From Inia geoffrensis (lineage: Eukaryota > Chordata > Mammalia > Artiodactyla > Iniidae): a DNA stretch of 64,000 nucleotides. The position numbers were made by a program, and so were the translations under genes. The stretch covers positions 68,806,501 to 68,870,500 of the forward strand of contig CM070901.1 in assembly GCA_036417435.1 (NCBI GenBank), written 5' to 3'. How positions within the stretch are numbered: position 1 is the stretch's first letter; each line of letters opens with the position of its first letter. The notes under the pieces were generated by a model. That model saw only the letters and a list, made by a program, of their open reading frames with translations. It was not told the DNA's origin and made no database searches. Positions 12,515-34,345 of this stretch are shown one piece after another.

Positions 12515-12997
12515 TCATGTTGCCCCAGATCCTTTATTGAGGTCTCTCATTTGACCCAAGTACATTAACAAGAGATTGCTAAGATATAGCCCCAAACACA
12601 GTACCCTCCCGTCCCCCTGGCCAGGGATAGGACAGTCAGAAGGATAGAGGACTTGAGAGAGTGGGGGAAGAGTGTGCTCAGCTGGAGGGAGCAGAAGAGA
12701 GATGGGGGCCCATAGATATGGCAAGAGGGAAGTCACAAGAAAGCATGTAGGGAGTGATGGAAGAAACAAATAATCGACACAGGGACATGGTGGGACAGGA
12801 AACAGAAGTCAGATGGGATAGCTGGGCTGGTGTGCAGGGAAAAGTAGCTCCTTGAATCTCAGCACGCAGGATAGAGACCCCAGTGGGCCCCATGGCAGAG
12901 AATGACCTAGTGTCCCTGGAGGAGCTCAGGGAAGGACAGGGAAGGAGAAGGGGGCAGGAGGACAGCAGGTGGGGCTAGGAGATGGCTGCCACAGCAA
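12515..12997 (-). other. CASQ1: CASQ1 3' untranslated region
   Basis: Sequence between the CASQ1 TAG and the AATAAA at 12538-12533. No interspersed repeat is recognised in it. Confidence 0.7.
12533..12538 (-). terminator. CASQ1 poly(A) signal AATAAA
   Basis: The plus strand tttatt gives AATAAA on the gene strand, ~460 bases past the CASQ1 stop, followed by a T/G-containing stretch. Cleavage is expected around 12510-12522. Confidence 0.75.
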
Positions 12998-21758
<8,761 letters not shown>

Positions 21759-21929
21759 TCACGGTGGGGATGGGGTAGGGAAGGGCCCAGAGCAGTGGAC
21801 AGAGGGCACTGCTATAGGTCCTGGAGAAACTGCCAACAGAGCCAAGAGAAACAGGGTCAGGGGGAGGGCTAGGAGCAGGGGGCGGGGAGGGAACCGGAGC
21901 TGCCCTTGAGGTTGGCACCCCTCGGCCCC

Positions 21930-21951
21930 CACCTGGTCCTGTCTAAATATG
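21930..21951 (-). promoter_or_regulatory. candidate CASQ1 core promoter: E-box and TATA-like element
   Basis: cacctg at 21930-21935 is a myogenic-type E-box. ctaaatatg at 21943-21951 reads CATATTTAG on the gene strand and could serve as a TATA-like element ~280 bases upstream of the ATG. The start site is not determined. Confidence 0.35.
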
Positions 21952-21960
21952 TCTCCAGGA

Positions 21961-24900
21961 TTGGCAGGAGAGACGGATAACCTCCTGAGGCCAGGACGGC
22001 CCCGTGAGGGCCAGGATCCTCCTACCTCCAACACCTCTCACCCAGGCTCCTAGAGCCTCCTCCCCTCCCCCCCCCCAATGTCCAGGGCTCCTCGGCCCCT
22101 GTCCCCACACTGGCCTAGAAGCTCATCGCCATATTAAGAAAGGGAAAAGCTGGAGCTAAAAATAAGACCAGATGAGTCGGAGGTAAATGAAGATGGGGCT
22201 GGGGGAGGGGAGGCTTGGGGGTAATTAGGGAGGGTGGAGCGAGGGCAAGGGTATTCAGAGAGAGGGAAATGGGGCCGCAGAGGAGGAGGATTCTGGGTCA
22301 GAGGTTAAATTTGTCGTCCCTTTGTAAAATGGGGAGCGAATGTGGTATAGCCTCTAAGTCCTAAAACCTGGGACTCTCCTCTAGGTCAAGTCTGTGTCTT
22401 TGATCCCGTGGAGGAAGCGGGTGGCGGGGGGGAGTACAAATGCAACCCAGGCTGCAGGAAAGAGACCCCCTGCACTTCCCTTTAAAGCACGAAGACCAAG
22501 GATGAGGTCATTCTCTGAATAAAAGATGGAGCCGAGTCCAGGACGGGCGCCCTGGCTCGGCTCCAGCCGGTTTCCTTTGCGGCACTCAACACTCCTAAAT
22601 GGAGTATGCAGAGGAAGGACGGGGCGTGGGGCGTGAAGTGCTGGCACTTGGAGTCCTTGGAGATGCGGATCTGGGGCTTCTCTGCCCACAGACCCGAGAG
22701 GAGAAGGAGAAAGTCGTTCGGCCGCTGCCTCCTGCTTGTACTCTCTACTCTGATCCTCCGGGACTGGTTTTCTAGGGCACAGTGGGGAAGGAGGATTCCC
22801 CTGGCTGAATGATTCCAAGGAGAGCGAATTGTGACTATTCATTCCTATGTCTTTGACAAGACAAAAAGGATCAGGCATCAACGGTCGGGAAAAAAATTAA
22901 CACTGGGAAACATGAAGAGGTGGGGCCCTGTGCCCTGAACCAAGGATGCTGCTTACTTCTGTGCAAAGCAGAGCTGGTGCAGGGGGGCTCTAAATTCCTG
23001 GATCCCAGCTTGGGGGTAAGGGCGGAGTGGATGGGCTCAGCTCTGGGTACCTCCAAGGACCCTCTTCACGGCCCTCCAGTGCTCGTGCACAGGTAAGCAG
23101 AGGTGCGAGGGAGACCAGAGAGAGGCTAGATCGAAGTCAGAAGCCCCCATGCCCACCCTGAGGTGTCTCCGATGTTGGAGGCACAGCGGGTGTTTTGCAC
23201 CATGAAGTTATGTTAGAGGAATGACCTTTCCGCACTCCCACAGGGCAGACCTTACACGGCTAAGCAAGGAAGGCCAGGGAAATTCTTAAGAACGTGGCAG
23301 GAGTGGGTCCAAGAGAGACAGCTGTCATTGGCATAGGAGAGGCCAGAGGAAGCTAGGCAGGGCATGCTGGAGCTGGAGAGACCTCAGAACCCATCTCAAG
23401 AGAGCGACCAACTTGCCCACAGCCCCATGACCGGAGCAAAGACAGCAGGAGAGATGGGTGGACCCGCCCGGACGTACGGGACCTAGATGACGTCCAGCCC
23501 CAACTTCTCCTTCTGCTGCGCTCTGGAGGAGGGGGGAACACTGGGACAGAGACATCGGCACCTTCGACTCGTTCCATCCTGAATCTGACCTCTCGCGCCC
23601 CCAGGTTGTGAGATGGGACGAAATGGTGGCCCAGGCCTGCCCCATTCCCTCTCCGCTTCCGCAGCTACCAGGCTGGTGCATCCCATCCTCCTCCCTCTCC
23701 TTGGCCCTGGCTCTCCAGAGCCACCCGGATCCCTTCCAGCAGCTGCACCCCTCCCCTCCTCCCTGCCCTCCTCTCCCATACTTTGCTCTATACTTTCTAT
23801 TCAAATCCTTCCCTCTAGGCCCCTGCCTTAAGGCTCAGCCACCGATATCAAATGACCCTAATTCGGGGCCTCTGTATTTTTAACCCACCAGACACCCAAA
23901 GCTCCTGCTACTGAAACTTGAGGAGCTGGCCCCTCCATGCTCCCCCACCCCACCTCACTCACACACACCCTGGCCCCTCCATCGTCTGGGCTCTGGTTCA
24001 GCCCTGTCAGCATCGGGGAAGGACCCCAGACTGATACAGCCCTGTCCCTAGGAGACCTTGTGTTGGAGGAGGGAGGGGAGCAGGTGGGAGGGAGACCTCT
24101 GAGGAGGGCCCGATGTAGGGGGAGAGGGGCTGGTGTACCTTATGACAGCCTTCCCTTTGCTAGTCCATGGCCTCTCGTCCTCCAGACTCATCCATGGCCC
24201 TTCCTCTATCACTATCCTAGTTTTCTTCTTTTGCATTGGTACGTTTTTGGCCCAGCCTTCATCATAAGACTAGCCTGAAAAGTGGTTGAGGGCACAAGTT
24301 CTGCAATCAGACAGACCTTGGTTTCCTCATCTATAAAACCAGGCGGGGTGGTAAGAATGTATTTGTTGTATGGATTAATGGATGGTGTGAGTAAGGCCTT
24401 TGTCTACTGCCAGACAGAATGTGCGGTCACTTAACATATGTGCTTTGTTTTTGGTGACAGTCTACGATTTCCACCAGCTTTTCTCAGCATTTCTGTCTCT
24501 CTGTATGCTGTTCGGCACAGCCAACCCTCTCCTCTAAAAGAAGCCTGAGAGTGAACCGATCCACAGGGTAAAGTGGACCAGCTCACAGAGCAAAAGCCAG
24601 TGAGTGGGTAAAGAGGAAGAGCTGCTGCCAAGGGTGGGCAGGAGAGAAGGGATCCCGGGGACTCCCCACGTGTCTGAGACACAGCAAGTGCTGGGCCCAG
24701 GCTCGGAGGCCAGGCTTTGGGGAACATCCATCACCTGTGTGGAGCTGGGGCATGAGGGGGCGGGTGCTTTGCCTAGAGTCAAGGCTACAGGGATCCATTC
24801 AGCGTTGTTCCAGCCTCTATTTCAAGGTTACGCCAGAGAAAACAGCTGAGGGCTGGGATGGGGGCGAGATGCCCTAATGACTGGGGCTACGGGAACACCA

Positions 24901-25350
24901 ATCCCTTCCTCAGAGGCGGGGCAGCGGCCCCACATTCACCACTCACCACGTGGCCCCTTCCAAGTCATTTAACCTCTCTGGAGCTCAGGTTCCTCATGAT
25001 GAAATAAGGTCTAGCACGAAAAGTCTATGAGTCCGTGAGTTGATCTGAGGAACTGAGTGGGCGCTGTGGCCTCTCTGTAACGTGTGGCTCCCCTGCTCCT
25101 CTCTCACCTCCTCTGTTTCTCTGATCCCAGGACTTGTCCCCTCCTTGCTGTCTGTCAGGTTGGAGAGTGACTTGGAGGGGGTAGCCCTCAAGGGGCAAGG
25201 ATGCCTGATTCTGATCCCTTCCCAGCCTCGACTCTGGTCCCTGAAAGACTTCCCCTGCCTGGCTCCCATGAAGATCTAGGGAGAGAGCGTCACAGTAATC
25301 CCCATTCTCCAAAAATCAGATGCGACACATCTAGGAGCTAAGGGCTGTTG
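21961..25350. other. CASQ1-ATP1A4 intergenic spacer
   Basis: The proximal ~250 bases hold the CASQ1 muscle-type motifs. No exon, RNA gene or clear young repeat is recognised in the remainder. The segment around 23.4-23.8 kb is GC-rich with some CpG but not dense enough to call an island. Confidence 0.5.
22156..22165. promoter_or_regulatory. MEF2 consensus site upstream of CASQ1
   Basis: ctaaaaataa fits YTAWWWWTAR exactly, ~490 bases upstream of the CASQ1 ATG. A CArG-like ccatattaag (one mismatch to CCW6GG) lies ~20 bases away at 22129-22138. This pairing is typical of striated-muscle control regions; function is inferred. Confidence 0.55.
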
Positions 25351-25356
25351 CAAACA

Positions 25357-25362
25357 TTTACT
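25357..25362 (-). terminator. weak candidate poly(A) signal (AGTAAA) for ATP1A4
   Basis: Plus strand tttact is AGTAAA on the gene strand, ~265 bases past the ATP1A4 stop. It is a minor variant hexamer; no AATAAA was found nearby. Confidence 0.25.
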
Positions 25363-25623
25363 CTCTTGACTGGCTACTGAGCCCCCTGCTGGGCTCCAGT
25401 CAGATGCAGGCTGGGCTCCCCTCAACCCACCTCATCTCCTATCCATGGTGCCCTCAACCCAGCCCTAGGATCACCAGTCTCTCTCATCCAAGGTTCTTCC
25501 TCCTGGCATCTCCCTGCCCCAACTAATGTGCACTCTCAGTTTTCCCAAACTCATTACCGCAACCCTCCCCCACCTGGCACTCAGGACACCCTGATGTCAT
25601 GTGAAGATCTTCCTCTGTTGAGT

Positions 25624-25652
25624 TTAGTAGTAGGTCTCCTTCTCCAGCCAGC
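25624..25652 (-). pseudogene. ATP1A4: ATP1A4 exon 22 (C-terminus)
   Basis: 29 nt encoding (G)WLEKETYY and TAA at 25626-25624, the canonical ETYY end of alpha subunits. AG at 25654-25653. Confidence 0.92.
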
Positions 25653-25912
25653 CTGTGGAAGGGAAGAGACCAGAGTGAACTGGGGAAGGCCTCAAGGGGG
25701 GAAAAACAGAAGGGTGAGCCAGGACACGGTGGGAGGCTTGACGGTGGGAGGCAGGGCCCTGAGGGTTGGAAGGAGCCGCGTGCTGGGGTCAAGGACTAGA
25801 GGGCAGGGTCCAGGCACAGCACAGGCTGGGCAGTGAGCTGGGGAGAAGGGCAGTGGGCCTGGAGGAACCAGGGGGAGTGAGGCAGCTGGTCAGGACGCTG
25901 GCAGACTCTCAG

Positions 25913-25969
25913 GCCAGGGTGCAGGGGAGCCTCACCGCCAGGGTGCAGGGGAGCCTCACCGCCAGGGTG
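25913..25969. repeat. 24-bp tandem duplication spanning the ATP1A4 exon 21 donor
   Basis: Units 25913-25936 and 25937-25960 are identical, with a partial third unit to 25969. Each contains gcctcacc, i.e. a GGTGAGGC donor on the gene strand. Confidence 0.9.
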
Positions 25970-26051
25970 ACAGCAGATGATGAGTTTTCTGATTTCATCA
26001 TAGGCAAAGATGAGGATGCTGTAGGGAGTGGCACAGAGCCACCAGGTTATC
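25960..26051 (-). pseudogene. ATP1A4: ATP1A4 exon 21 (M10)
   Basis: 92 nt encoding [20 protein letters not shown] to CCHPG. Open. Its 3' end and donor are part of a 24-base tandem duplication (see 25913-25969), so two identical donors lie 24 bases apart. Confidence 0.93.
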
Positions 26052-26590
26052 CTGAAGAGAGCAAAAGCTGGTCAGCGGGGGCGGAGATAGAGGGACCAGT
26101 GAAAGGCAGGTGCAGAGAACAGTGCCCGGGAATCGAGTGTTTCGTTTGTTGTGTGGGAGGTTGATCCCTACCTTTGAGGAGGTCAGAGCCTGGGGAGTGA
26201 AGGCGGAGCGGCCCAAGACAGGAGCATAAAAAGCCAGAGAGAACAGAAAGGGATAAATGCCATATTAGAGGTACATGCAGTGTTCACAGAGATTGTCTAC
26301 CAGCTTTTGTGGAGTCGCTGAGGGAGACTACCTTTGCTTTCTGGGTTCTCTAGACCTTGCACACACAAACTCCAAGCAGGATGGGTCTGAGACTAGATGT
26401 GGGGTATATCTTGCCAGGGAATATATACACTCTTCCATATTGCAAAGATGGTGAAATCTTTTTCTTCCTGAATCTCTTCTATAGACCAGGAAGATGGATT
26501 CTGGGGAGGGGTTGAATCAGGACCACATTTGTCCCTTGGATGATAGAGAGATGGCTTAGAGCAGCATTGTCCGATAGAAATATACTGTGA

Positions 26591-26917
26591 GGGCTTCCTT
26601 GGTGGTGCAGTGGTTAAGAATCCGCCTGCCAATGCAGGGGACACGGGTTCGAGCCCTGGCTCGGGAGGGTCCCACATGCCACGGAGCAACTAAGCCCGTG
26701 TGCCACAACTACTGAGCCCACGTGCCACAACTACTGAAGCCCGCGTGCCTAGAGCCTGTGCTCCGCAACAAGAGAAGCCACCCCGATGAGAAGCCCGTGC
26801 ACCGCAACGGAGAGTAGCTCCCAGTCGCCGCAACTAGAGAAAGCCCGCGCCCAGCAATGAAGACCCAACACAGCCAAAAATAAATAAATAAAATAAATAC
26901 ATTTATAAAAAAAAAAA
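26591..26917 (+). mobile_element. CHR-1-type SINE (ATP1A4 intron 20)
   Basis: tRNA-like head gggcttccttggtggtgcag, a body with repeated gtgccacaactactga units, and an A-rich (AAATA)n tail. Flanked by near-identical duplications (gaaatatactgtgag / gaaatataccgtgag) at 26577-26591 and 26918-26932. Confidence 0.88.
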
Positions 26918-27377
26918 GAAATATACCGTGAGCCATATATGATAGTTAATATTTTCTAGTAGCTACATGAAAATAAGTAAAAAGAAACAAGTGCAATTAA
27001 TTTTAACATTTTATTTAACCCCAAATATCCAAAATATTATTGCTTCAACATGTAATCAATATAAACATAATTAATGAGTTATTTTACATTCTTCTTTTTA
27101 TCCCAAGTCCTCGAAATCCAGTGAGCATTTTACACTGACAGTGTATCTCAAGTCAGACACTAAATTTTCAGTGGTTAAAGGAAAATGTAGTCAAACCAAA
27201 ACAATAAAGTTGTATTTAATTGAAAAATATTTGACACTGGTTTAGTTTTTAACATTCAGTCAACTAAAATTATAAATTCAATTTCTCAGTCTCACTAGCC
27301 ATATTTCAAGAGCTCAGTAGTTGCATAAGGATGATGGCTACCATACTGGACAGGGCAGGCCTAGGCCATGGTTCATT

Positions 27378-27397
27378 ACACACACACACACACACAC
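27378..27397. repeat. short (CA)n microsatellite
   Basis: About ten CA units in ATP1A4 intron 20. Confidence 0.85.
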
Positions 27398-27734
27398 CAC
27401 CCTCAACCAATATAAACAGTTACAGACATACAGTCATGCATTCATTCAACAACAATAATCATGTCTACTCTGTGTACGTGCTAGGTCCTGGGGAAATAAA
27501 AATGATGACATGATGGCCTTTGATCGCAAGAAGCTCAAGCAATCAGGGAAAAGAGGTTAGATAAATGCACAAAATAAATAATCACAGTATTAGGTGATGA
27601 GTTTTATGGTCAAGGTATGTACAAGAGTGTTTGGGAGCACAGTTAATGCTCAACCACGTTTACTATCATTTATATGTTGACATTAATAGCAGTAACAACT
27701 GAGCTACTATTAACAAAGTGCCCACCGAGACCCA

Positions 27735-27905
27735 AATGCCATGCTTCATGCATTATATGCATTTCTACCTGTAATTATCAGAACAATCTGCCAGGTGTGT
27801 GTTATCGAGACTTTGCAGTTGAAGCTGAGGCTCAGAGAGGTTACCAGCTTGTCCAAGGTCATAGAATAATACACAGTACAGCCAAAATTCAAACCTGGAA
27901 TTGTC
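27735..27905. mobile_element. MIR fragment (ATP1A4 intron 20)
   Basis: 'gttgaagctgaggctcagag' and 'aggttaccagcttgtccaag' are the MIR core. Confidence 0.6.
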
Positions 27906-28603
27906 AGTATCTAAGGGCGGTGCCAATGTCTTTTATTAAACATTAATTGAGCAGCTACAGAATACAAAGCATTGTGTAAAACACTCCAAGGGATAGAAAG
28001 GTGAGCGAAGTGTGTAAACACATAGAAAATCAGTTGGAAGACTGCACACTAAATTATTAATAGAGCTTACCAATGCAGGGTCGGGGAGGAGTGGGAATGA
28101 AATGGGAGTTTTGCTTTTTTCTTTATAAAAATGTTAAATGGAAAAGTTTCACAAGCAACAAGGAAACAAAAACTTGGGACTTGAACCAAACAAGGTACCA
28201 GACAGTAAGAATTTCAGTATGCCCACCCACCTATATGCACATTAAAACGGATTTGCAGAAGTACAGCAGAGTTAGTCATGCATAGATTAGGCTGTTTTAT
28301 GATTACACCAGCTCCAAGCAATGTGTAGCCTGGGACAGCTATACCACACATTATCATAGAAAAGGTACCACTCTGTTAAGCACTGGCAAATCTGCTAAGT
28401 TTGCATGTCTAGTGGGTTGTGATCACTTGGTACAGTCCCTAATTCCTCCCCGGATAGGATGCGCTGTGGGAGCACAGGCAGTTCTCTCTACATCACTGAG
28501 TGGAGCCTGCTCCCCTCTTGACTTCCCTGCTCAAACACGCCTCCTCCCATGTGCTCTCCCTGTGCCCAGAGACGCCCCGCCTTGCACCCCTCCCCTTACT
28601 CAC

Positions 28604-28705
28604 TTGAGTGGGTACATTCTCAGGACCACGTCCATGCCTGGAGTGTAGGACAGAAAAGCAGCCAGGAACGTCTCCTCCAGGATCGCAAATATTAGGATCT
28701 TGTTT
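28604..28705 (-). pseudogene. ATP1A4: ATP1A4 exon 20 (M9)
   Basis: 102 nt encoding [20 protein letters not shown] to LRMYPL. AG at 28707-28706, donor GTGAGT. Open. Confidence 0.93.
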
Positions 28706-28797
28706 CTGATAGGAAATGTTTAAGGGTGTGTTGGAGGTCGGGAGGGAGAGTTAGGGGTGCAGCTTGGGAGAGTGTTGGGGCCGGTGGGCGGTGCTCA

Positions 28798-28974
<177 letters not shown>

Positions 28975-30059
28975 TCAAATATGCCTCAAAGGCTTCCTTC
29001 TCCTGCCTCCCCGGACCCCAAGGCTGAGATAGGTCCCCTATTTAGATTCCTGCCGCCCTCCACGTGTATCTCTGTCTTAGCACTTCCCATGTTGTAATTG
29101 TGAGTTGTTTATATGTTTGCCTTCCTTGACTGAGAGCCCCTCAAGGGCAAGCACCTTGTCTTACTTATCTCTGTGTCTCCTCTCCCCATGCTTCGTTCAG
29201 TGAGTGGCAGGTACTATGGCTCAGTAAATATTTACTAAGAAGAAGGGTGGTGTAAGAGTAGAAGGTGGACTTCAAGAGGAAAACAGAGTCAGAGGAAAAA
29301 GGTAAGGAAGATGGGGCCGGAGGGGAATCTGCATGCAGAGGGGAAACGGATACACGAAGAGTGGTACCAGATGGGAGGCATTCACTCATCCATTTGTTCA
29401 TTCTTTCATTCACATTTTACACAGAAGGAACTTAGGGTCCAATGGGGAAGATAAATATGCTATGTCAGCACAGTAGGTAGGTTACAAGAGGGAGATCACA
29501 GAGGGCTATGGAAACACAGGAGAGGAGCATCTAAATTAGACTGGAGAAAAAGCCCGTTTAAAAAGAAATAAAACAGCATGTCTATAAATAACTTGTAGGT
29601 CGAATAAAGAACTTGAAAATATGTAGGACTAAACAATAATGAGATACTACAGATAGAATCTCATGGGATGTGGTCAATGTTGTACTTGGAGGGAAATATA
29701 GAGCCCTAAACAATTAGAAAACAAAGGCTGGAAATCGATGAGCCAAGCATTGAAGCTAGAATGAGACCTGTCAGCACATTTCTGTGCATCAGATCATACC
29801 ACCACTATCCCCTGCAGCCAGCTACCAAAACTGAGCCACACCCATCATCACTTGAAAATTTTAGCTCCTAACTCACCATCACTCTAACTGCTGTGTCCTC
29901 GGATTTGGAGATTTAAATGTACGTTGATGATCCTTCCCATACCATGGTCTCACAGTCTTAATCTTCTCCTCCAACTGTATCCTCTACTCCCCACCCGGCT
30001 GCTTACTTCCATGGTTAAACTCCAGACATTGTCTTTCCCAATAGCCACAATTTTTCTGT

Positions 30060-30358
30060 GATTTTAATTTCAAGCACCTCTCTTCTCTCTGATCACTGTC
30101 TTTATCTTTCCATCTCACCTACTCTAGTATCCCAATTCCAACACTTCTTGGACTTGGACTTAAAATCCATGGACCCAATATGTTATATATTTGGCTATTA
30201 TCTTTCTCCCCTCCCACTCTGTGCCCCTAACTAGAATATAAGCTCCATGAGAGCAGTAACTTGGCCATTTTTCTTCACTACTATATTCCAGGGACAGAAT
30301 AGTACCTGGTGCATAGAAGATGCTCAACAAATACTTGCTGAATGAATAAATGAAAGAA
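30060..30358 (+). mobile_element. L2 LINE 3' end (ATP1A4 intron 18)
   Basis: 'tagaatataagctccatgag', then 'gatgctcaacaaatacttgc' and tgaatgaataaatga, the classical L2 3' terminus. Confidence 0.65.
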
Positions 30359-31711
30359 TGGTGATCAATGGAATTACTGCTAGAGGTATTTAGAAGATAA
30401 GGAGCTATCTAGCAGTATGTAGGGTACTCTCTGGGTAGGCAGCTCTATACTTGATTATCTGAAGATTACAGCAGTGGAAGAGGCAGAGACCTTGCCTTTA
30501 TGGCTTTTATTCCGCAGAGCAATTGTTCTCAACACATTTTGCAATATCTCAAGACGTCACTGATGTAATTTGACATTAATTCAAATTAATTATCTTTAAT
30601 TTATTGTAAATAAACACGTGTAAAGCTTCATTTTGGTAGCAGGGAGATGGTATCAAGATATAAAACTAACAAGGGGCTTGATCTGAGGACTGAGGAGATG
30701 TTGACAAGGTACATAGCAATGAGGACTCTGGTCATCTTTGGACCCTGGAGCAGTGTTGGTAGCTGGGAACATTGACATCTGTTGTTCTCATGAGGCTCAG
30801 ATAGTGGAAGCCTACTGTGTATAAGGGGCAATGTTCCAACAGCCCCGATTTTAACTTACTTTTGAGAGACCTGCAGTTAGCTTGGTTTGGAGACATCATA
30901 GTGAAGTGGGAAAGTGCCGGGCAGGAATCAGTCCAGATTTCTAGTCCAGCTGTTATAGGGATTCATTGTGGGACTTTAAGCAAGTCACTAGATCTTTCCA
31001 GTAGACCATAATGTCCTCTGTAGACTGTGTGAACTCTGTGGTCCTATGATTCTAGCAAACATTGGCGTCACATCTCGCACTGTCTTAGAAATTGGGCTGG
31101 GAGTGTTCACAGATGCAAACAGGCATACTCACTAAAATTCTTAAGCAAATATTGTTGGTTGGAGGGCTTTGGTTTGGACCTTATTCATCTTGGGTGTTAG
31201 GAATGACTAATACAGAGACGCATCCTCTAAGTTTAAAAAGTTTAGAAGAACAAGGAAGAGATATACAAAGAAAATACATTTTCAGATTTAAAATCATACT
31301 CTTTGACGACCCTTGGAAAAGGAGCATAACAGGAGGAAGTGGACCCAGCACTCATTTCTGGGACAATGATGATTAGAACCTGGAAAACCAGAAATCAGCC
31401 CCCAAAAGTTGATTGACAAAGTAGACTTCCAGGTCCAAGGAAGACAAAAAGACCCAGGAAGATAAGGACAGACAACAGACCGTAGGAATTAATGGAAATG
31501 AAGTCACCATAAACAAAGAGAAGAATATTTGCTGATGCGATTGGAGATTGAGGACAAATGTTAGAAAGCTCCTGTAGGACTGGAGATGAGGACCATCTCT
31601 GTCTGCCTGGTGCCTCCATTCTCCTACTCTGCAAAAACTTGCTACACTCACTCTTCCTCATTACTTCTTCACTCTTACTGGTCACAATCTACTACCCTAC
31701 CTTTTACTCAC

Positions 31712-31857
31712 CCACTGTTGTCCATAGCTGTCCTCCAGGTCATTGAGGTATCGATTTTCCCAGCTGATGCAGATGCCCAGCAGATCAGTACGTTTAAAAT
31801 CATTCTCAGCCAAGATCACAAAGTAGGTGAAGAAAGCTGCCAGAGCCTGGATCATCC
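31712..31857 (-). pseudogene. ATP1A4: ATP1A4 exon 18 (M7)
   Basis: 146 nt: [18 protein letters not shown] (M7) and the beta-subunit contact region ending SYGQQW. Open, junctions intact. Confidence 0.93.
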
Positions 31858-32529
31858 CTGTGAGTGATAGGGTCACAGGTCAGGGGAACCTGATTCAGAG
31901 AAGGATCTCAGAAGTCAGATTATGGAAGGGGTGCTGCCTGGGGCTTGCTTCTAGCAGGGTTGATGTGTGTCTGAGCTGTATTACTGAAGATTCATGCCAT
32001 TAATGATCTGATCCCACCATCTCTGTAGGACTTGTCTCCAAACTCTGACATTTCTTTCTAAGCTGTAATCTAGAGTCATCTTTTTATCATATAAGCTTAA
32101 AACTGGAAAGGACCTTAGAGGGGATTTGTTCCCTCTCCCCCCTGAGTGAGTGCTGGACTCCGCCCTGTCCATTCTCTCTGACACCAGGACACTCATCGAG
32201 TCCTCTCATCCCCTCGCATCTCTCCCATCTGCCCCTTGCCTCTCCCTTGGTCAAAACCTCCACCCCCTCATGCCTGGACCACGGCTATGGCTGACGTTAA
32301 TGTTTGCCTACTGACCACAGATCTGTGCACTGTGTAGGTACTGGTGGACATGGATTCTTGCAACAATTCTGAACTATCATTTACATTTCATAAGTGGGAA
32401 AACTGAAGCGCGAAAAAGGCTCAGTCATTGTCTAGGGTCATACAGGTCATGAAATTGGGATTCAAGCATAGGTATGGCTCCTAAATCTGTGCTTTTTTTC
32501 TATGTTTCCATCTCTAGATATTAGGATTG

Positions 32530-33000
32530 TCTCCTCTGTCCCCATCTCTTTCCTGTACCCCTATCGTATCTAGCAACTCAAGAACAAAGACCTCTAATGG
32601 CTCTCAAATGTCTTTCAAGGCTGGCCCCACTATAAATGCTACCTGTGTCCACAGCCTCATTTTCCACTACTTCTTTATCAGGAATAAGTGCTCCACCAAA
32701 CTGGTTTATTCACTCTTCAAAAATCAGGTATCCTCTGGTCCCCCGCACTGGACCATCCATTTACTAGTCTAAGCCCTATCTTCCAGCACCGAGTTTAAGT
32801 GCTGTTTCCTCCATAAGGCCTCTCCAACTGTCCTTAAGTTTGGTGAATCCTCTTGCTTTGTACTCCTGCAGTATGTCCTATCTATACTCATTTGGCACTT
32901 GGAGAACAACTTGCCATCATTTTATGTACTTTTGCTCCTTTTTGACTAGACTCTTAAGTCAAGGTAAGATCAGAGATCAATGTTTTTTTTGTGTCCCAGG
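32530..33000 (+). mobile_element. L2 LINE 3' region (ATP1A4 intron 17)
   Basis: 'caaatgtctttcaaggctgg', 'cataaggcctctccaactgt' and 'tgtcccagggcccagcacag' follow the L2 order. Diverged. Confidence 0.55.
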
Positions 33001-33119
33001 GCCCAGCACAGTTTGTTGTTAAGAAAATATCTCCCTGACTTCCAAACCAAGATTGGTCCAGTGGCCACGCCGGTGCAGCCGCTCCCTGCCCCCTTCACCC
33101 CTCATTCCTCTGGCCGCAC

Positions 33120-33243
33120 CAATCTGTCCATAGGCCATGCCGGTGAGACGGTCATTCACCAGCTTATCAGTCTTTGGATTCCGTGGAGCCCTCTTCATGA
33201 TGTCACTTTCAGCCGACTCATAAGCCAAGGAGATAGCAGGGAC
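33120..33243 (-). pseudogene. ATP1A4: ATP1A4 exon 17
   Basis: 124 nt encoding [20 protein letters not shown] to MAYGQI, the L6-7 loop. Open; the donor GTGCGG is sub-optimal. Confidence 0.93.
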
Positions 33244-33351
33244 CTGGAGGATGGAGGGTGGAAGTGACAGGGAACACACAGTTCAGAAGGAAACTCAGAA
33301 GTAACTCGAGCTCTGCCCCTCTCCCTGGACACAGATTTTTCCTACTCCTCA

Positions 33352-33567
<216 letters not shown>

Positions 33568-33883
33568 TCAGCCTTCTGTGAGAAGCACAGAGAGTTCACA
33601 CCTCCCACAAACCAGCTCCTGGACAGAGACTGCTACAAAGCAGTGTCACAGTCCACGAAAGGGTCCGAAGGTCTTAGGCCTTGGCAGCCCCAGTTTTGTT
33701 TCTAAATTGTGTGACTAGTAATTAGAGTCATGATTTATTAACGTGTCATATCTGTATACTCTTTGTTCTTGGGTTCAACATGGCTACTATCATCTGATCT
33801 CTGAAAATTAATCAGGGTGGGGCCTGTTAATACTTAGAGATGTGTGAGAATGCCAATATAAAAGCCATTAGAAGATTAAGGCT

Positions 33884-34345
33884 GATTCACAGTAACATGG
33901 ATGGACCTAGAGGTTATCATACTAAGTGAAGTAAGTCAGACAGAGAAAGACAAATATCGTATGATATCGCTTATATGTGGAATCTAAAATATGACACAAA
34001 TAAACTTATTTACAAAACAGAAACAGACTCACAGACATAGAAAACAAATTTAGGGTTACCAAAGGGGAAAAGAAGGAGCCAGGGAAGAGATAAATTAGGA
34101 GTTTGAGATTAGCAGATACAAACTACTGTATGTAAAATAGATAAACAACAAGGTCCTACTGTATAGCAGAGAAAACTATATTATATACTATAAAGTGAAA
34201 AGAATGTGAAAAAGAATATATATGTATATATATGTGCATACATATATACATATGTATCTATCTATCTGTATCTGAATCACTTTGTTATACACCAGAAGCC
34301 AACACAACATTGTAAATCAACTATACTTCAATTTAAATAAAAGTC
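33884..34345 (+). mobile_element. LINE-1 3' terminal fragment (ATP1A4 intron 15)
   Basis: The unit starting 'taacatggatggacctagag' and continuing 'cttatatgtggaatctaaaa' is the 3' end of the cetartiodactyl L1 lineage. It closes with 'caactatacttcaatttaaa' and an A-rich tail. It contains a tatatatgtatatata-type microsatellite at ~34217-34265. Confidence 0.8.

Noticed and set aside
22381..22881. 166-residue minus-strand open frame upstream of CASQ1
   Set aside because: No family signature, no splice or start support, and the composition is that of spacer DNA.
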